From: Catellatospora coxensis
Lineage (GTDB): Bacteria; Actinomycetota; Actinomycetes; Mycobacteriales; Micromonosporaceae
Direction: 5' to 3'
Assembly (NCBI RefSeq): GCF_016862635.1
Contig: NZ_BONI01000002.1
Location: forward strand, 62,001-126,000
Length of the DNA stretch: 64,000 nucleotides
Positions 35,147-42,446 of this stretch are shown in pieces. A program made the position numbers and the translations under genes. The first letter of the stretch is position 1; each line of letters opens with the position of its first letter. The notes under the pieces were generated by a model, which made no database searches, had not been told where the DNA came from, and was given only the letters and a program-made list of their open reading frames with translations.

Positions 35147-35877
35147 CAGCTTCTCCTATCGAGGGGGTCCGGCCACGGCCTCAGCTCGGGCCAGGGGTGT
35201 TGGTAGCCGTTGCGGCCGAGGTGGTCAGCGGTGAGCAGCCAGTTCAGTTCGGCCCAGACCCGCAGGCCGTCGGACGTGCACAGCGGTGGCCCGATCGGGT
35301 CGTGGTAGGCGTCGAGCGCGTCTTGCGCGGCGGCGGCTGGTAGCCGTCCGTGGGTCATCACGATCGAGACGATGAGTTTGGCGAGGTCGTAGCAGTGGGG
35401 GGCGAGGGTCAGGTCGTCGAAGTCGACGACGGCGACTTCACCGCCGGTGATCAGGAAGTTGCGGAGGTTGCTGTCCTTGTAGAGGCCAGCGGGCGAGGGT
35501 GCGGCCGTGGTCAGCGCGTACTCGGCCATGTCTGGCGGCAGGCCGAGCCGTGTGGCGGCCCGCAGCAGCTTGTCCAGCCGGGGTGTGATGAAGTCCGGGA
35601 TGACCATCGCGTCCAGTTGGTGCGGCTGGTCGATGCGCGCAGTGGCCAGGTGCGAGGTGGCCGACGCGTGGATGCGCCCGATGGCCTGCGCGAGCTGGGC
35701 CAGGTCCGCTGCCGTGGCTGGCCGTCCGTCGATGGCCTCGAAGACGAGGCGGTCTTCTGCGGCATCGACTATCGCCGGGATGACGACCGCGCTGGACAGC
35801 GATGTCAGCCAGCGGTGGTTGTCGTGGGCTCGCTGGCGTCGGGCTGGGTCCGCGTAGCGTTTGACGAACAGTGTCAT
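35146..35877 (-). CDS. second APH-like phosphotransferase
   Basis: I use the ATG at 35877, overlapping the methyltransferase stop (ATGA), giving 243 residues. It has a shortened APH-like kinase fold: 'MTLFVKRYADP' contains the likely ATP-binding Lys6, 'GLYKDSNLRNFLI' is the catalytic loop (Asp135, Asn140), and 'VAVVDFDDLTL' supplies the metal-binding Asp (152/154). Part of the N-lobe appears reduced. It is probably a small-molecule kinase in the pathway. It shares little beyond the catalytic motifs with the other kinase, so distinct substrates are likely. Confidence 0.8.
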   Translation of the reverse strand: MTLFVKRYADPARRQRAHDNHRWLTSLSSAVVIPAIVDAAEDRLVFEAIDGRPATAADLAQLAQAIGRIHASATSHLATARIDQPHQLDAMVIPDFITPRLDKLLRAATRLGLPPDMAEYALTTAAPSPAGLYKDSNLRNFLITGGEVAVVDFDDLTLAPHCYDLAKLIVSIVMTHGRLPAAAAQDALDAYHDPIGPPLCTSDGLRVWAELNWLLTADHLGRNGYQHPWPELRPWPDPLDRRS

Positions 35878-36680
35878 CGGCGGACTCCGACGAGGTAGGA
35901 GACCGTGGAACTTGCCGTGACGGGGTGGTCCGGTCGCCATGTGCGCAGGTGGCGTGCGATCTCTGCGGGGTCGGCGGTCGGCAGTTGGTAGCGGGGTGTG
36001 GTGATCAGGTAGCGGGCGAGATGTTCGTAGCTCTCGAATCGGAAGATGTGCCGCTCATGGAGCTGCTGGGCGATGGCCAGATGCGGTTGCGTGAGGGCAG
36101 CCATGTTCGCGCTGTGGAACGCCGTGTAGAGGCTTGGCCGTGAGCCGGCCTCGGGATCGAGGCCGGACGTGGCGGCGAGGTCGTCGAGTTCGGCGTAGCT
36201 GTCGGCGGACTTGGTGACCATGATCGCGGCCTGGCCGGGGCGCAGCGCTCGGGCGAAGCCGGAGATGACAGTGCCGGGGTCGGGCGAGTGGTAAAGGCAG
36301 AACGCCGCGACGATCGCGTCCAGGCTCGCGTCGGCGAACGGCAGTTGGTGGAAGTCACCGACGATGAACTGCGCAGACAGCCTCGCGGCGGCGAACCGGT
36401 TGCGCGCGGCATCCAGCAAGGCCGGGGAGGCGTCGAACGCGACCAGCCTGCGCAGCGGCAGGTGCCTGGCGATGCTCAGGGTCGTGCTGCCGCGCCCGCA
36501 GCCGATGTCGGCCACGATGCCGTCCGGCCCGGCGCGGTGGCGCAGCAGGTCGACGACAGTCTCGGCCACCGCCGCGCCTTTGATCTTTGCCTGGTGCAGG
36601 GCGGAGGTGCGCTGCGTCAGGCGCGCGGGGTCGGTGTAGAGCGTGCCCAGCGTGGCGGGGTCGAGGAACGGGTTGCCCAT
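35874..36680 (-). CDS. SAM-dependent class I methyltransferase
   Basis: A 268-residue Rossmann-fold methyltransferase with motif I 'VADIGCGRGS' (residues 56-65), acidic loop 'LVAFDASPALL', 'IVGDFHQLPFADASLDAIVAAFCLYH' and 'ALRPGQAAIMVTKS'. UbiE-like small-molecule O-, N- or C-methylation is the usual chemistry. It is tied to the next kinase gene by an ATGA overlap. Its acceptor is probably the pathway's nucleoside or sugar product. Confidence 0.9.
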   Translation of the reverse strand: MGNPFLDPATLGTLYTDPARLTQRTSALHQAKIKGAAVAETVVDLLRHRAGPDGIVADIGCGRGSTTLSIARHLPLRRLVAFDASPALLDAARNRFAAARLSAQFIVGDFHQLPFADASLDAIVAAFCLYHSPDPGTVISGFARALRPGQAAIMVTKSADSYAELDDLAATSGLDPEAGSRPSLYTAFHSANMAALTQPHLAIAQQLHERHIFRFESYEHLARYLITTPRYQLPTADPAEIARHLRTWRPDHPVTASSTVSYLVGVRR

Positions 36681-36705
36681 CAGCGGACCTCCCGTACGCC
36701 GACGG

Positions 36706-37215
36706 TCAGGCTGAGGTGGTGACCTCGCTGAGGAACGCGTTGGCCTGCCTGCGGCTGGTGAATGTCAGCAGCCGGGCGTGCGGGGCGTGCTGGGCGGTCA
36801 GCGCGGTGACCTTCGGGCGCATCTGTTTGCGGTAGCCGATGATGTAGCGCACGAAGTTCCAGGTGATCCGGTCGAACACGCCGTCCTTGTGGTGCTGGCC
36901 GCCACGGTAGCGCCAGCGGCGCTGCAAGATCCCCCACAGGCAGGTGGCGGCGGGCAGGTCCAGGAAGATCACGGTGTCGGCGGCGGCGAGCCGGATCGGC
37001 AGGGTGGAGGCGTAGTTGCCCTCGATCAGCCAGCGCTCGCCGGCGACGAGTTTCTCCTGCTGGGCGGCGAACTCCTCCTGGGGCAGCGGCTTCCAGTTCT
37101 CGTCGTAGTACACCGCGTCCAGGTGGGTGACCGGCAGGTCCAGCGTCAGGCCGAGCTGCTTGGCGATGGTCGATTTGCCGCTGCCGCCGCAGCCGATGAT
37201 GGCGATCCGCTCCAT
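36706..37215 (-). CDS. P-loop kinase of the topology-modulation/adenylate-kinase-like family
   Basis: A 169-residue P-loop protein: Walker A 'GCGGSGKST' (residues 8-16), 'PVTHLDAVYYDENWKPLP', 'WLIEGNYASTLPIRLAAADTVIFLDLP' and an Arg-rich lid ('RRWRYRGGQHHKDG'). The family, often annotated as DNA topology modulation protein FlaR, is built like nucleotide kinases. In a cluster with a cytidylate-type hydroxymethylase, it may phosphorylate the modified nucleoside monophosphate. That is an inference. It is separated from its downstream neighbour by 25 bp. Confidence 0.85.
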   Translation of the reverse strand: MERIAIIGCGGSGKSTIAKQLGLTLDLPVTHLDAVYYDENWKPLPQEEFAAQQEKLVAGERWLIEGNYASTLPIRLAAADTVIFLDLPAATCLWGILQRRWRYRGGQHHKDGVFDRITWNFVRYIIGYRKQMRPKVTALTAQHAPHARLLTFTSRRQANAFLSEVTTSA

Positions 37216-37263
37216 AGCGCTCCAGGTTATTCGACGGGTTTGTCTGAGGCAGGTCGAAGGTGG

Positions 37264-38298
37264 TCATGTCGCCGACACCACCCGCTCGTGCAGGATGCGC
37301 TCCAGCGTGAGCAGCTGCTTGGATACCCGAAACATGTCCAGGTACCGGAGGCAGTCGGTGATCAGCTCGGCGTGTTCGCGAGTGCCTTTGATCTCTCTCA
37401 GCCGGTCGCAGATCCGCGCGACGTCGGCGCTGTCGCGTACGTGCAGCTGGTCCGGGGCGAACTTGGCCGCCGAGCGGATGAGCCTCGGGGTGATCGGCAG
37501 GCATCCGGCCAGCACGGACTCAAACAGTCGTTGCGTCATGTGCCCGACCGCGGCGTAGCGGCGGGGAAGCAGCAGCACGGTAGCCAGGCTCGTGGCGTGG
37601 ATTGCCGCGACCGCCTCAAACGGGATCCGGCCGGTGAAGCGCACTTGCGGCCAGGCCGTGGTGTCGGTCCACTTCCCTGCAACGACGTGGGGCCGGGTCG
37701 CGGCGGCGGGGGCGAAGAACTGGTCGAACATGGCGTCGCGGTCGTACTGGTTGCCGACGTAGGCAAGGTCCAGGTGCCGGTCAGTTCGGGCCAGTCGCCA
37801 CGGGTCGGCGGTGTCGAGCGCGTGGTCGCTGACGGGAAAGAGCAGCGACGTCGCTCCAGGGCTCGGGTGCAGCGCGGGCTCACAGACGGCCACGTGGGGC
37901 AGCGTGCGCATCGGGTCGTGGGCGGGCAGCCAGCGGTCCTTGTCCCACAGGATCGTGGGGGTGCGCAGGCGGTGGGTGTAGTGGGCGACGAGGTCGGTCT
38001 GGCGGTGCAGGTCGCAGGTGTGTCCGGGGGCACCGCACCAGGTGTCGTTGCGGCCGGGGATCGGCCAGCGCCACTCCAGCATGAGCGCGTCGATCTCGGG
38101 CAGGCCCGCGTCCCACGTGTAGCGCGGCGGCAGAACGGTGCCGGCCTCGGCGAGGTCGCGGTCGGGCTGGAGGAACACGATGTCGTGGCCTCGGGCGAAC
38201 AGCGCGTCGATGAGGGTTCTGCGGTGGCTGCGCCCGCCGTCGGGGGTATCGGTGACGCCGGGGCCGAGGAAGCCCCAGAAGCTGTATCCGATCTTCAT
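37264..38298 (-). CDS. glycosyltransferase (CgeB-like, family-1 type)
   Basis: The start is the ATG at 38298, overlapping the carbamoyltransferase stop (ATGA), giving 344 residues. It is a GT-B-like protein: N-terminal 'KIGYSFWGFLGPGVTDTPDGGRSH' and 'LFARGHDIVFLQPDRD', and a C-terminal half with 'LDLAYVGNQYDRD', 'VRFTGRIPFEAVAAIHATS', and 'MTQRLFESVLAGCLPITPR', the typical nucleotide-sugar-binding end of CgeB-like and group-1 glycosyltransferases. It probably transfers the sugar made by the epimerase in the same operon. Donor and acceptor are unknown. Confidence 0.82.
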   Translation of the reverse strand: MKIGYSFWGFLGPGVTDTPDGGRSHRRTLIDALFARGHDIVFLQPDRDLAEAGTVLPPRYTWDAGLPEIDALMLEWRWPIPGRNDTWCGAPGHTCDLHRQTDLVAHYTHRLRTPTILWDKDRWLPAHDPMRTLPHVAVCEPALHPSPGATSLLFPVSDHALDTADPWRLARTDRHLDLAYVGNQYDRDAMFDQFFAPAAATRPHVVAGKWTDTTAWPQVRFTGRIPFEAVAAIHATSLATVLLLPRRYAAVGHMTQRLFESVLAGCLPITPRLIRSAAKFAPDQLHVRDSADVARICDRLREIKGTREHAELITDCLRYLDMFRVSKQLLTLERILHERVVSAT

Positions 38299-39998
38299 TT
38301 CGTCACCCACCAACCTTCGATGAGCAGGGCGTCCAGGCCCGATTCGGCAAGGCAGTCCAGCGCCATGCTCGGGGTGCCGCACATCGGCTTGCCTTTGATG
38401 TTCAGGCTCGTGTTGATCAGGACGGGGTGTCCGGTGATGTCGCCGAATGCCTGCAACACCTGGGCGAGGAACGGGTTGGATGCGGCGGTGACGGTCTGCA
38501 CGCGGGCGGTGCCGTTGGCGTGGACGATCGAGGGCAGGTGCTTGCGGGCGTGCGCCGTGGCCGGGACCGCGATCGACATGAACGGTGAGGGCTGATCGAG
38601 GCAGAAGTAGTCGGCCGCGCGGTGCGCCAGCACCATCGGCGCGAACGGCCGGAACGGCTCGCGGAACTTCACTGTGGCGTTGAGCCGGTCGACCACGCCA
38701 GGCTCCAGCGGACTGGCCAGGATCGAGCGGTGACCCAGGGCGCGGGGTCCGGCCTCCAGCGCCCCGGTGAACAGGCCGACGATCTTCCCGTCGGCCAGGT
38801 GCCGGGCCAGCAGCCCGGCAGCCCGGTCGACTTTCACGGCGGTCAGACCGGGCCTGGGATGGGTCGGCAGGTTGAGGTTCGGGAAGGAAGGTCCGAGGTA
38901 GCAGCGGCCTTCGACACCGGTCGGGATCTTCCCGCTGCTGGCGTGCCACGCGTCGGCAGCCGCGCCGATCGCGGTGCCGGAGTCTCCCGGCGCGGCCGGG
39001 ACGTGGACCTCGTCGCAGAACCCGGCCTGGGCGATCTTCCCGATGGACACGCAGTTCATCGCCACGCCGCCGCCGACGCACAGCAGCCGGGACTTGCTCA
39101 TCCGGCGGGTTATCGCGGCGAGGTTGACCATGATCTGCTGGGTGCGTGCCTGCAACGCCGCCGCGAGGTCTGCGTGCACCTGCTCGACCGGGGCGTGCGA
39201 GTCGCGCGGCGGGCACGACTGGGCGGCCAGCCGTTGCGAGACTCGCTGATACCGGCTGGACAGCACCCGCAGCGGCAGCAGGCGCGGATTCAGTGTGAAG
39301 CCCGAATCGTCGCCTGGGATGGCGCGGCGGATGAGCTGCGCGAACCGCTCGGGGTCACCGCCGGCCGCCAGCGCCATGACGGTACCTTCCTCATCGCCGC
39401 GCCGCCAGCCGAGGTGCTCGGTGATCGCGCCGTAGGCGTAGCCGAGCGATGCCGGATCACGCAGCTCGTGCAGGAGCCGCAGCGGCCGGGACGCGCTTGG
39501 CAGCCCGTGCCACAAGGTGGTGGTTTGCGTCTCGCCGAGGCTGTCCACGATCAGCACCCCGGCCTCGTCGAAACCCGACGACAGCAGCGCGGTCCAGGCG
39601 TGCGCCCGATGGTGCAGGACCGGGTGCAGCTTCGCGTTCGGGAACCGCACGGCCAGCTCCGCCAGGCGGGCGCGGGTGCGCCGGGCGACCTTGACGAAGC
39701 TGGCCGCCCGCGGCAGCGCCCGGCCCACGGTGGCCGTGCGCATCAACTGCCCCGGCGTCTGGCGCAGCGCACCCCAGTACCGCTCCGGCCGGAAGTTGTA
39801 CGCGACCGTGGTCACGCTGGCAGCGGTCAGCCCGGCCTGGTTCAGCAGCCAGTCGATCGAGTGCTGCGGAAACGCCTTCGAGTGCTTGATCCCGTCGAGG
39901 CGCTCCTCCTCGCAGAACCCGATCAGCTCCCCGTCGACCAGCAGCGCTGCGGCCGAGTCGTGGGTGTTGGCGCACAACCCGAGAATCACGCTCCTCAT
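38295..39998 (-). CDS. TobZ/NodU-type O-carbamoyltransferase
   Basis: A 567-residue protein with the two-domain carbamoyltransferase layout. The Kae1-like N-terminal domain has 'HDSAAALLVDGELIGFCEEERL' (His13-Asp14), 'HHRAHAW', 'VLIVDSLGE' and 'LCVGGGVAMNC'. The C-terminal YrdC-like-associated region has 'FREPFRPFAPMVLAHRAADYF' and a closing 'PVLINTSLNIKGKPMCGTP'. The family forms carbamoyl adenylate from carbamoyl phosphate and ATP and transfers carbamoyl to a hydroxyl. The adjacent cytidylate-type hydroxymethylase would create such a hydroxyl. It overlaps both neighbours by 4 bp. Confidence 0.93.
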   Translation of the reverse strand: MRSVILGLCANTHDSAAALLVDGELIGFCEEERLDGIKHSKAFPQHSIDWLLNQAGLTAASVTTVAYNFRPERYWGALRQTPGQLMRTATVGRALPRAASFVKVARRTRARLAELAVRFPNAKLHPVLHHRAHAWTALLSSGFDEAGVLIVDSLGETQTTTLWHGLPSASRPLRLLHELRDPASLGYAYGAITEHLGWRRGDEEGTVMALAAGGDPERFAQLIRRAIPGDDSGFTLNPRLLPLRVLSSRYQRVSQRLAAQSCPPRDSHAPVEQVHADLAAALQARTQQIMVNLAAITRRMSKSRLLCVGGGVAMNCVSIGKIAQAGFCDEVHVPAAPGDSGTAIGAAADAWHASSGKIPTGVEGRCYLGPSFPNLNLPTHPRPGLTAVKVDRAAGLLARHLADGKIVGLFTGALEAGPRALGHRSILASPLEPGVVDRLNATVKFREPFRPFAPMVLAHRAADYFCLDQPSPFMSIAVPATAHARKHLPSIVHANGTARVQTVTAASNPFLAQVLQAFGDITGHPVLINTSLNIKGKPMCGTPSMALDCLAESGLDALLIEGWWVTK

Positions 39999-40933
39999 GC
40001 CGGCACCACCGGAGTCAGATGCTCCAGCCAGGCACGCAGGCTCTGACCGAGCGGCCCGCCGACCTGCGCGGCCGTCGCCCGGCCGCCGTCGCGGTCACCG
40101 GCTCGGAAGGCCCGGTAGCACGACATCGTGTTGGCGAAGTCCACCCACAGGCTGCCAGCGGGCAGCGCCTGCACATCCCCACTGATCGTCGCCGCCAGGA
40201 TCGCGTCCAGGCGCGGCCACGGGGTCGAGATCGGCGCCATCGGCTGCGCCTCGGCCTCGGCGGGCACGAGAGTCGCCTGCTCGAAGTGCTCGGCGTACAG
40301 GTGCAGCGAGTCGACCGAGTGCACGTAGTCGCCGAGTTCGACGCCCAGCCAGCCGGCCATCAGCTCCTGGATGAGTGTCGCGGTGAAGATGTCGTAGGGC
40401 AGGCCGAGCCACAGGTCGTTGCTGCGCATCGTCGTGTGCATGTTCAAGCGGCCGTCGCGTAGGAAGAACCGGTATCCCAGCGTGCACGGGATGTCCGAAC
40501 CGCCGCTCAGGTCCCGAGCCGGGTCGAACAACTGCACGACGGCGCGGCGCGAGTCAGGGTCACTGTGCAGCTGCAGGCGCGAGCGGTCGAGCTGGTCGAC
40601 GCCGTGCCAGCGGCGCATCCGAGGGCCGTACGCCCCGCGCAGCACGCCGCCGTCGGCGTAGCGCTCCAGCGTCCGGTTGAACTCGAAGATCCACGGCTCG
40701 TCGGACCCCGAGATGATCCACATGGCCTCCGCGACCGCGAATGCCGCGTTGAGCATCCGCGCCGGAGGAAGGTGGATCAGCCTGCGTCGAGGGTCGGTCA
40801 GGCGCAGCTGCGCCCCAAGGATCTCCCGGGTGACCATGCCGCGAGGCCCGGCCAGGCGACCGTGGCGCAGGATGTGGCTGTTGGCAGCGGTGAACAGGCC
40901 CGCCGCCGACGAGGCACTGAACATCGCCGTCAT
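39995..40933 (-). CDS. thymidylate-synthase-fold enzyme with cytidylate-hydroxymethylase signature
   Basis: The start is the ATG at 40933, overlapping the epimerase stop, giving 312 residues. It keeps the thymidylate-synthase core: catalytic Cys150 ('DIPCTLGY'), the Arg pair in 'DPDSRRAVVQLF', 'MRSNDLWLGLPYD' aligning with the QRSxDxxLGLPFN motif, and His211/Tyr213 in 'SLHLYAEH'. Position 181 is Asp where dUMP enzymes have Asn (Asn177 in E. coli); this replacement is known from T4 dCMP hydroxymethylase and CMP hydroxymethylases such as MilA. The usual PCH His is Thr. 5-Hydroxymethylation of (d)CMP is therefore predicted; ribo versus deoxy is not resolved. Confidence 0.85.
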   Translation of the reverse strand: MTAMFSASSAAGLFTAANSHILRHGRLAGPRGMVTREILGAQLRLTDPRRRLIHLPPARMLNAAFAVAEAMWIISGSDEPWIFEFNRTLERYADGGVLRGAYGPRMRRWHGVDQLDRSRLQLHSDPDSRRAVVQLFDPARDLSGGSDIPCTLGYRFFLRDGRLNMHTTMRSNDLWLGLPYDIFTATLIQELMAGWLGVELGDYVHSVDSLHLYAEHFEQATLVPAEAEAQPMAPISTPWPRLDAILAATISGDVQALPAGSLWVDFANTMSCYRAFRAGDRDGGRATAAQVGGPLGQSLRAWLEHLTPVVPA

Positions 40934-41907
40934 CGCGCACTGCCCGACAGCTCGGTGGTGAACGTGCTCACCAGCTCCGCGGGCAGGCCGCGCAGCCACT
41001 CGGCCTGACGAGCCAGCCCTTCGCGGATGTCCACCGCGGGCTGGTAGCCCAGCAGTTCGCGGGCCAGCGACAGGTCCGCACGAGTCGCCGGGACGTCACC
41101 AGGCTGAGCCGCCACCGCCGTCAGCGGCACCGGACGCCCAGCGACCTCCGAGGCGATGTCGATCGCCTCGATCATCGACACGCTCGCCCCGCCACCGACG
41201 TTGATGATCTCCTCTTGAGCGTCGATCTTCGCGGCGGCCATGGTCGCCGCGACGACGTCGGAGACGTAGGTGAAGTCGCGGCGCTGGGTGCCGTCGCCGT
41301 ACAGGGTCAGCGGAAGACCCGTATAGGCGGCCAGCAGCAGCCTGCCGAAAGCCATGTCGGGCCGCTGGCGCGGGCCGTAGACGGTGAAGTAGCGCAGCGC
41401 CACCACCGACAGCGGGTTGTCGTGCCGCCGCGCGTAAGCCAGGCACAACTGCTCACCGGCGAGCTTGGTCACCCCGTAGGGCGACATGGGCCGACAGTCG
41501 TCGTCCTCGCCGCTGGGTGCCCGCACCGCTCCGTAGACGCTCGACGAGGAGGCGTACACCACGCGCGAGGTGCGGGCACGCCAGCACGCCTCCAGCAGCC
41601 GGTGCGTGCCCAGCACGTTGGCCGTCACATAGTTGCCGAAGTCGTCACCCCAGGAGCCCCGCACACCCGGCTTGGCCGCCAGGTGGAACACGGTGTCGCA
41701 CCCTGCCACCACCGCGTCCAGCGAATCGCTGGTGAGATCCAGATGCACCGGCATGAACAGCGGCGAGCCCATCAGCTCGCCGACCGTGTCCTCAAAGCGT
41801 GGCGGCGCGTAGTCGAGTCCAACCACCTGGACACCATCGCTGACCAGAGCTGACACCAGGTGCGATCCGATGAACCCCGATGCACCGGTGACGAGAACCC
41901 GCTTCAT
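40930..41907 (-). CDS. NAD-dependent nucleotide-sugar epimerase/dehydratase
   Basis: A 325-residue extended SDR: NAD-binding 'GASGFIG' (8-14), 'VFHLAAKPGVRGSW', Ser in 'YASSSSVYG', catalytic Tyr144-Lys148 ('YGVTK'), and 'YGDGTQRRDFTYVSDVV', the sugar-nucleotide contact region. It most resembles UDP-glucose/UDP-glucuronate 4-epimerases. It probably supplies the activated sugar for the glycosyltransferase of the operon. It is linked by ATGA overlaps to the small gene upstream and to the hydroxymethylase downstream. Confidence 0.9.
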   Translation of the reverse strand: MKRVLVTGASGFIGSHLVSALVSDGVQVVGLDYAPPRFEDTVGELMGSPLFMPVHLDLTSDSLDAVVAGCDTVFHLAAKPGVRGSWGDDFGNYVTANVLGTHRLLEACWRARTSRVVYASSSSVYGAVRAPSGEDDDCRPMSPYGVTKLAGEQLCLAYARRHDNPLSVVALRYFTVYGPRQRPDMAFGRLLLAAYTGLPLTLYGDGTQRRDFTYVSDVVAATMAAAKIDAQEEIINVGGGASVSMIEAIDIASEVAGRPVPLTAVAAQPGDVPATRADLSLARELLGYQPAVDIREGLARQAEWLRGLPAELVSTFTTELSGSAR

Positions 41908-42179
41908 CGCACACCCGCCATCGTGCCGCTTGAAGACATCGCAGCGTCGTCGGCGACGTCGGTGTCACGGCCCGACAGCGCGATAACCTTCGGCCGCTGC
42001 CGACCAGCCTGCACCGGTGCGAGACCGCACAGCGAAGAGAACACGGTCCGCGCGGCGGTCATGTCCGCCACCGGCAGCGCCTCCAGCACGCGCTCAGGAG
42101 TAGCGCGCTCATCACGTCGCTGACCGGGATGAAGAAGCGGTCGCACCTCAGTCAGCACGACCATGAACCGCGGGGACAT
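41904..42179 (-). CDS. small first gene of the biosynthetic operon (91 aa)
   Basis: A 91-residue protein overlapping the epimerase start by ATGA, which supports that it is translated. The start 'MSPRFMVVLTEVRPLLHPG' gives way to 'TPERVLEALPVADMTAARTVFSSL' and a Gly/Asp-rich tail. It has no transmembrane or known catalytic motif. As the promoter-proximal gene it may be a leader regulator or a small carrier-like subunit; I do not recognise it. Confidence 0.65.
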   Translation of the reverse strand: MSPRFMVVLTEVRPLLHPGQRRDERATPERVLEALPVADMTAARTVFSSLCGLAPVQAGRQRPKVIALSGRDTDVADDAAMSSSGTMAGVR

Positions 42180-42296
42180 CGAATATCCTTCCGTCGTCGA
42201 ACTTCGATGTCCCGACTATCCGAACCTTCACGCCGCGTGGTAACCGTCGCCACGGGAACCCACGTTGACCAAGACCGCCAGGTGTAAGGGGTGCAT

Positions 42297-42310
42297 CTTG
42301 GGTACCCAAG
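42297..42310. promoter_or_regulatory. palindromic operator candidate between divergent operon and regulator
   Basis: CTTGGGTACCCAAG is a perfect 14-bp palindrome, embedded in a longer imperfect dyad running outwards to GGGG/CCCC on both sides. A second palindrome, CGCATATGCG, lies about 25 bp further right. Both sit in the 267-bp gap between the minus-strand operon (start 42179) and the plus-strand HTH-TPR gene (42447), as expected for a regulator-controlled divergent promoter. Confidence 0.6.
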
Positions 42311-42446
42311 GTGTATTCCCCGGGTCACGAAATGCGCATATGCGGCGCAACTGGCGCGACGCCAAATTCAGTCGGCCGCGACGGTATACAGTGCCTACGC
42401 TCTATGTTTACGCTGCGTGGACTGTTCCTAGCAGGGGGGTGACGGC

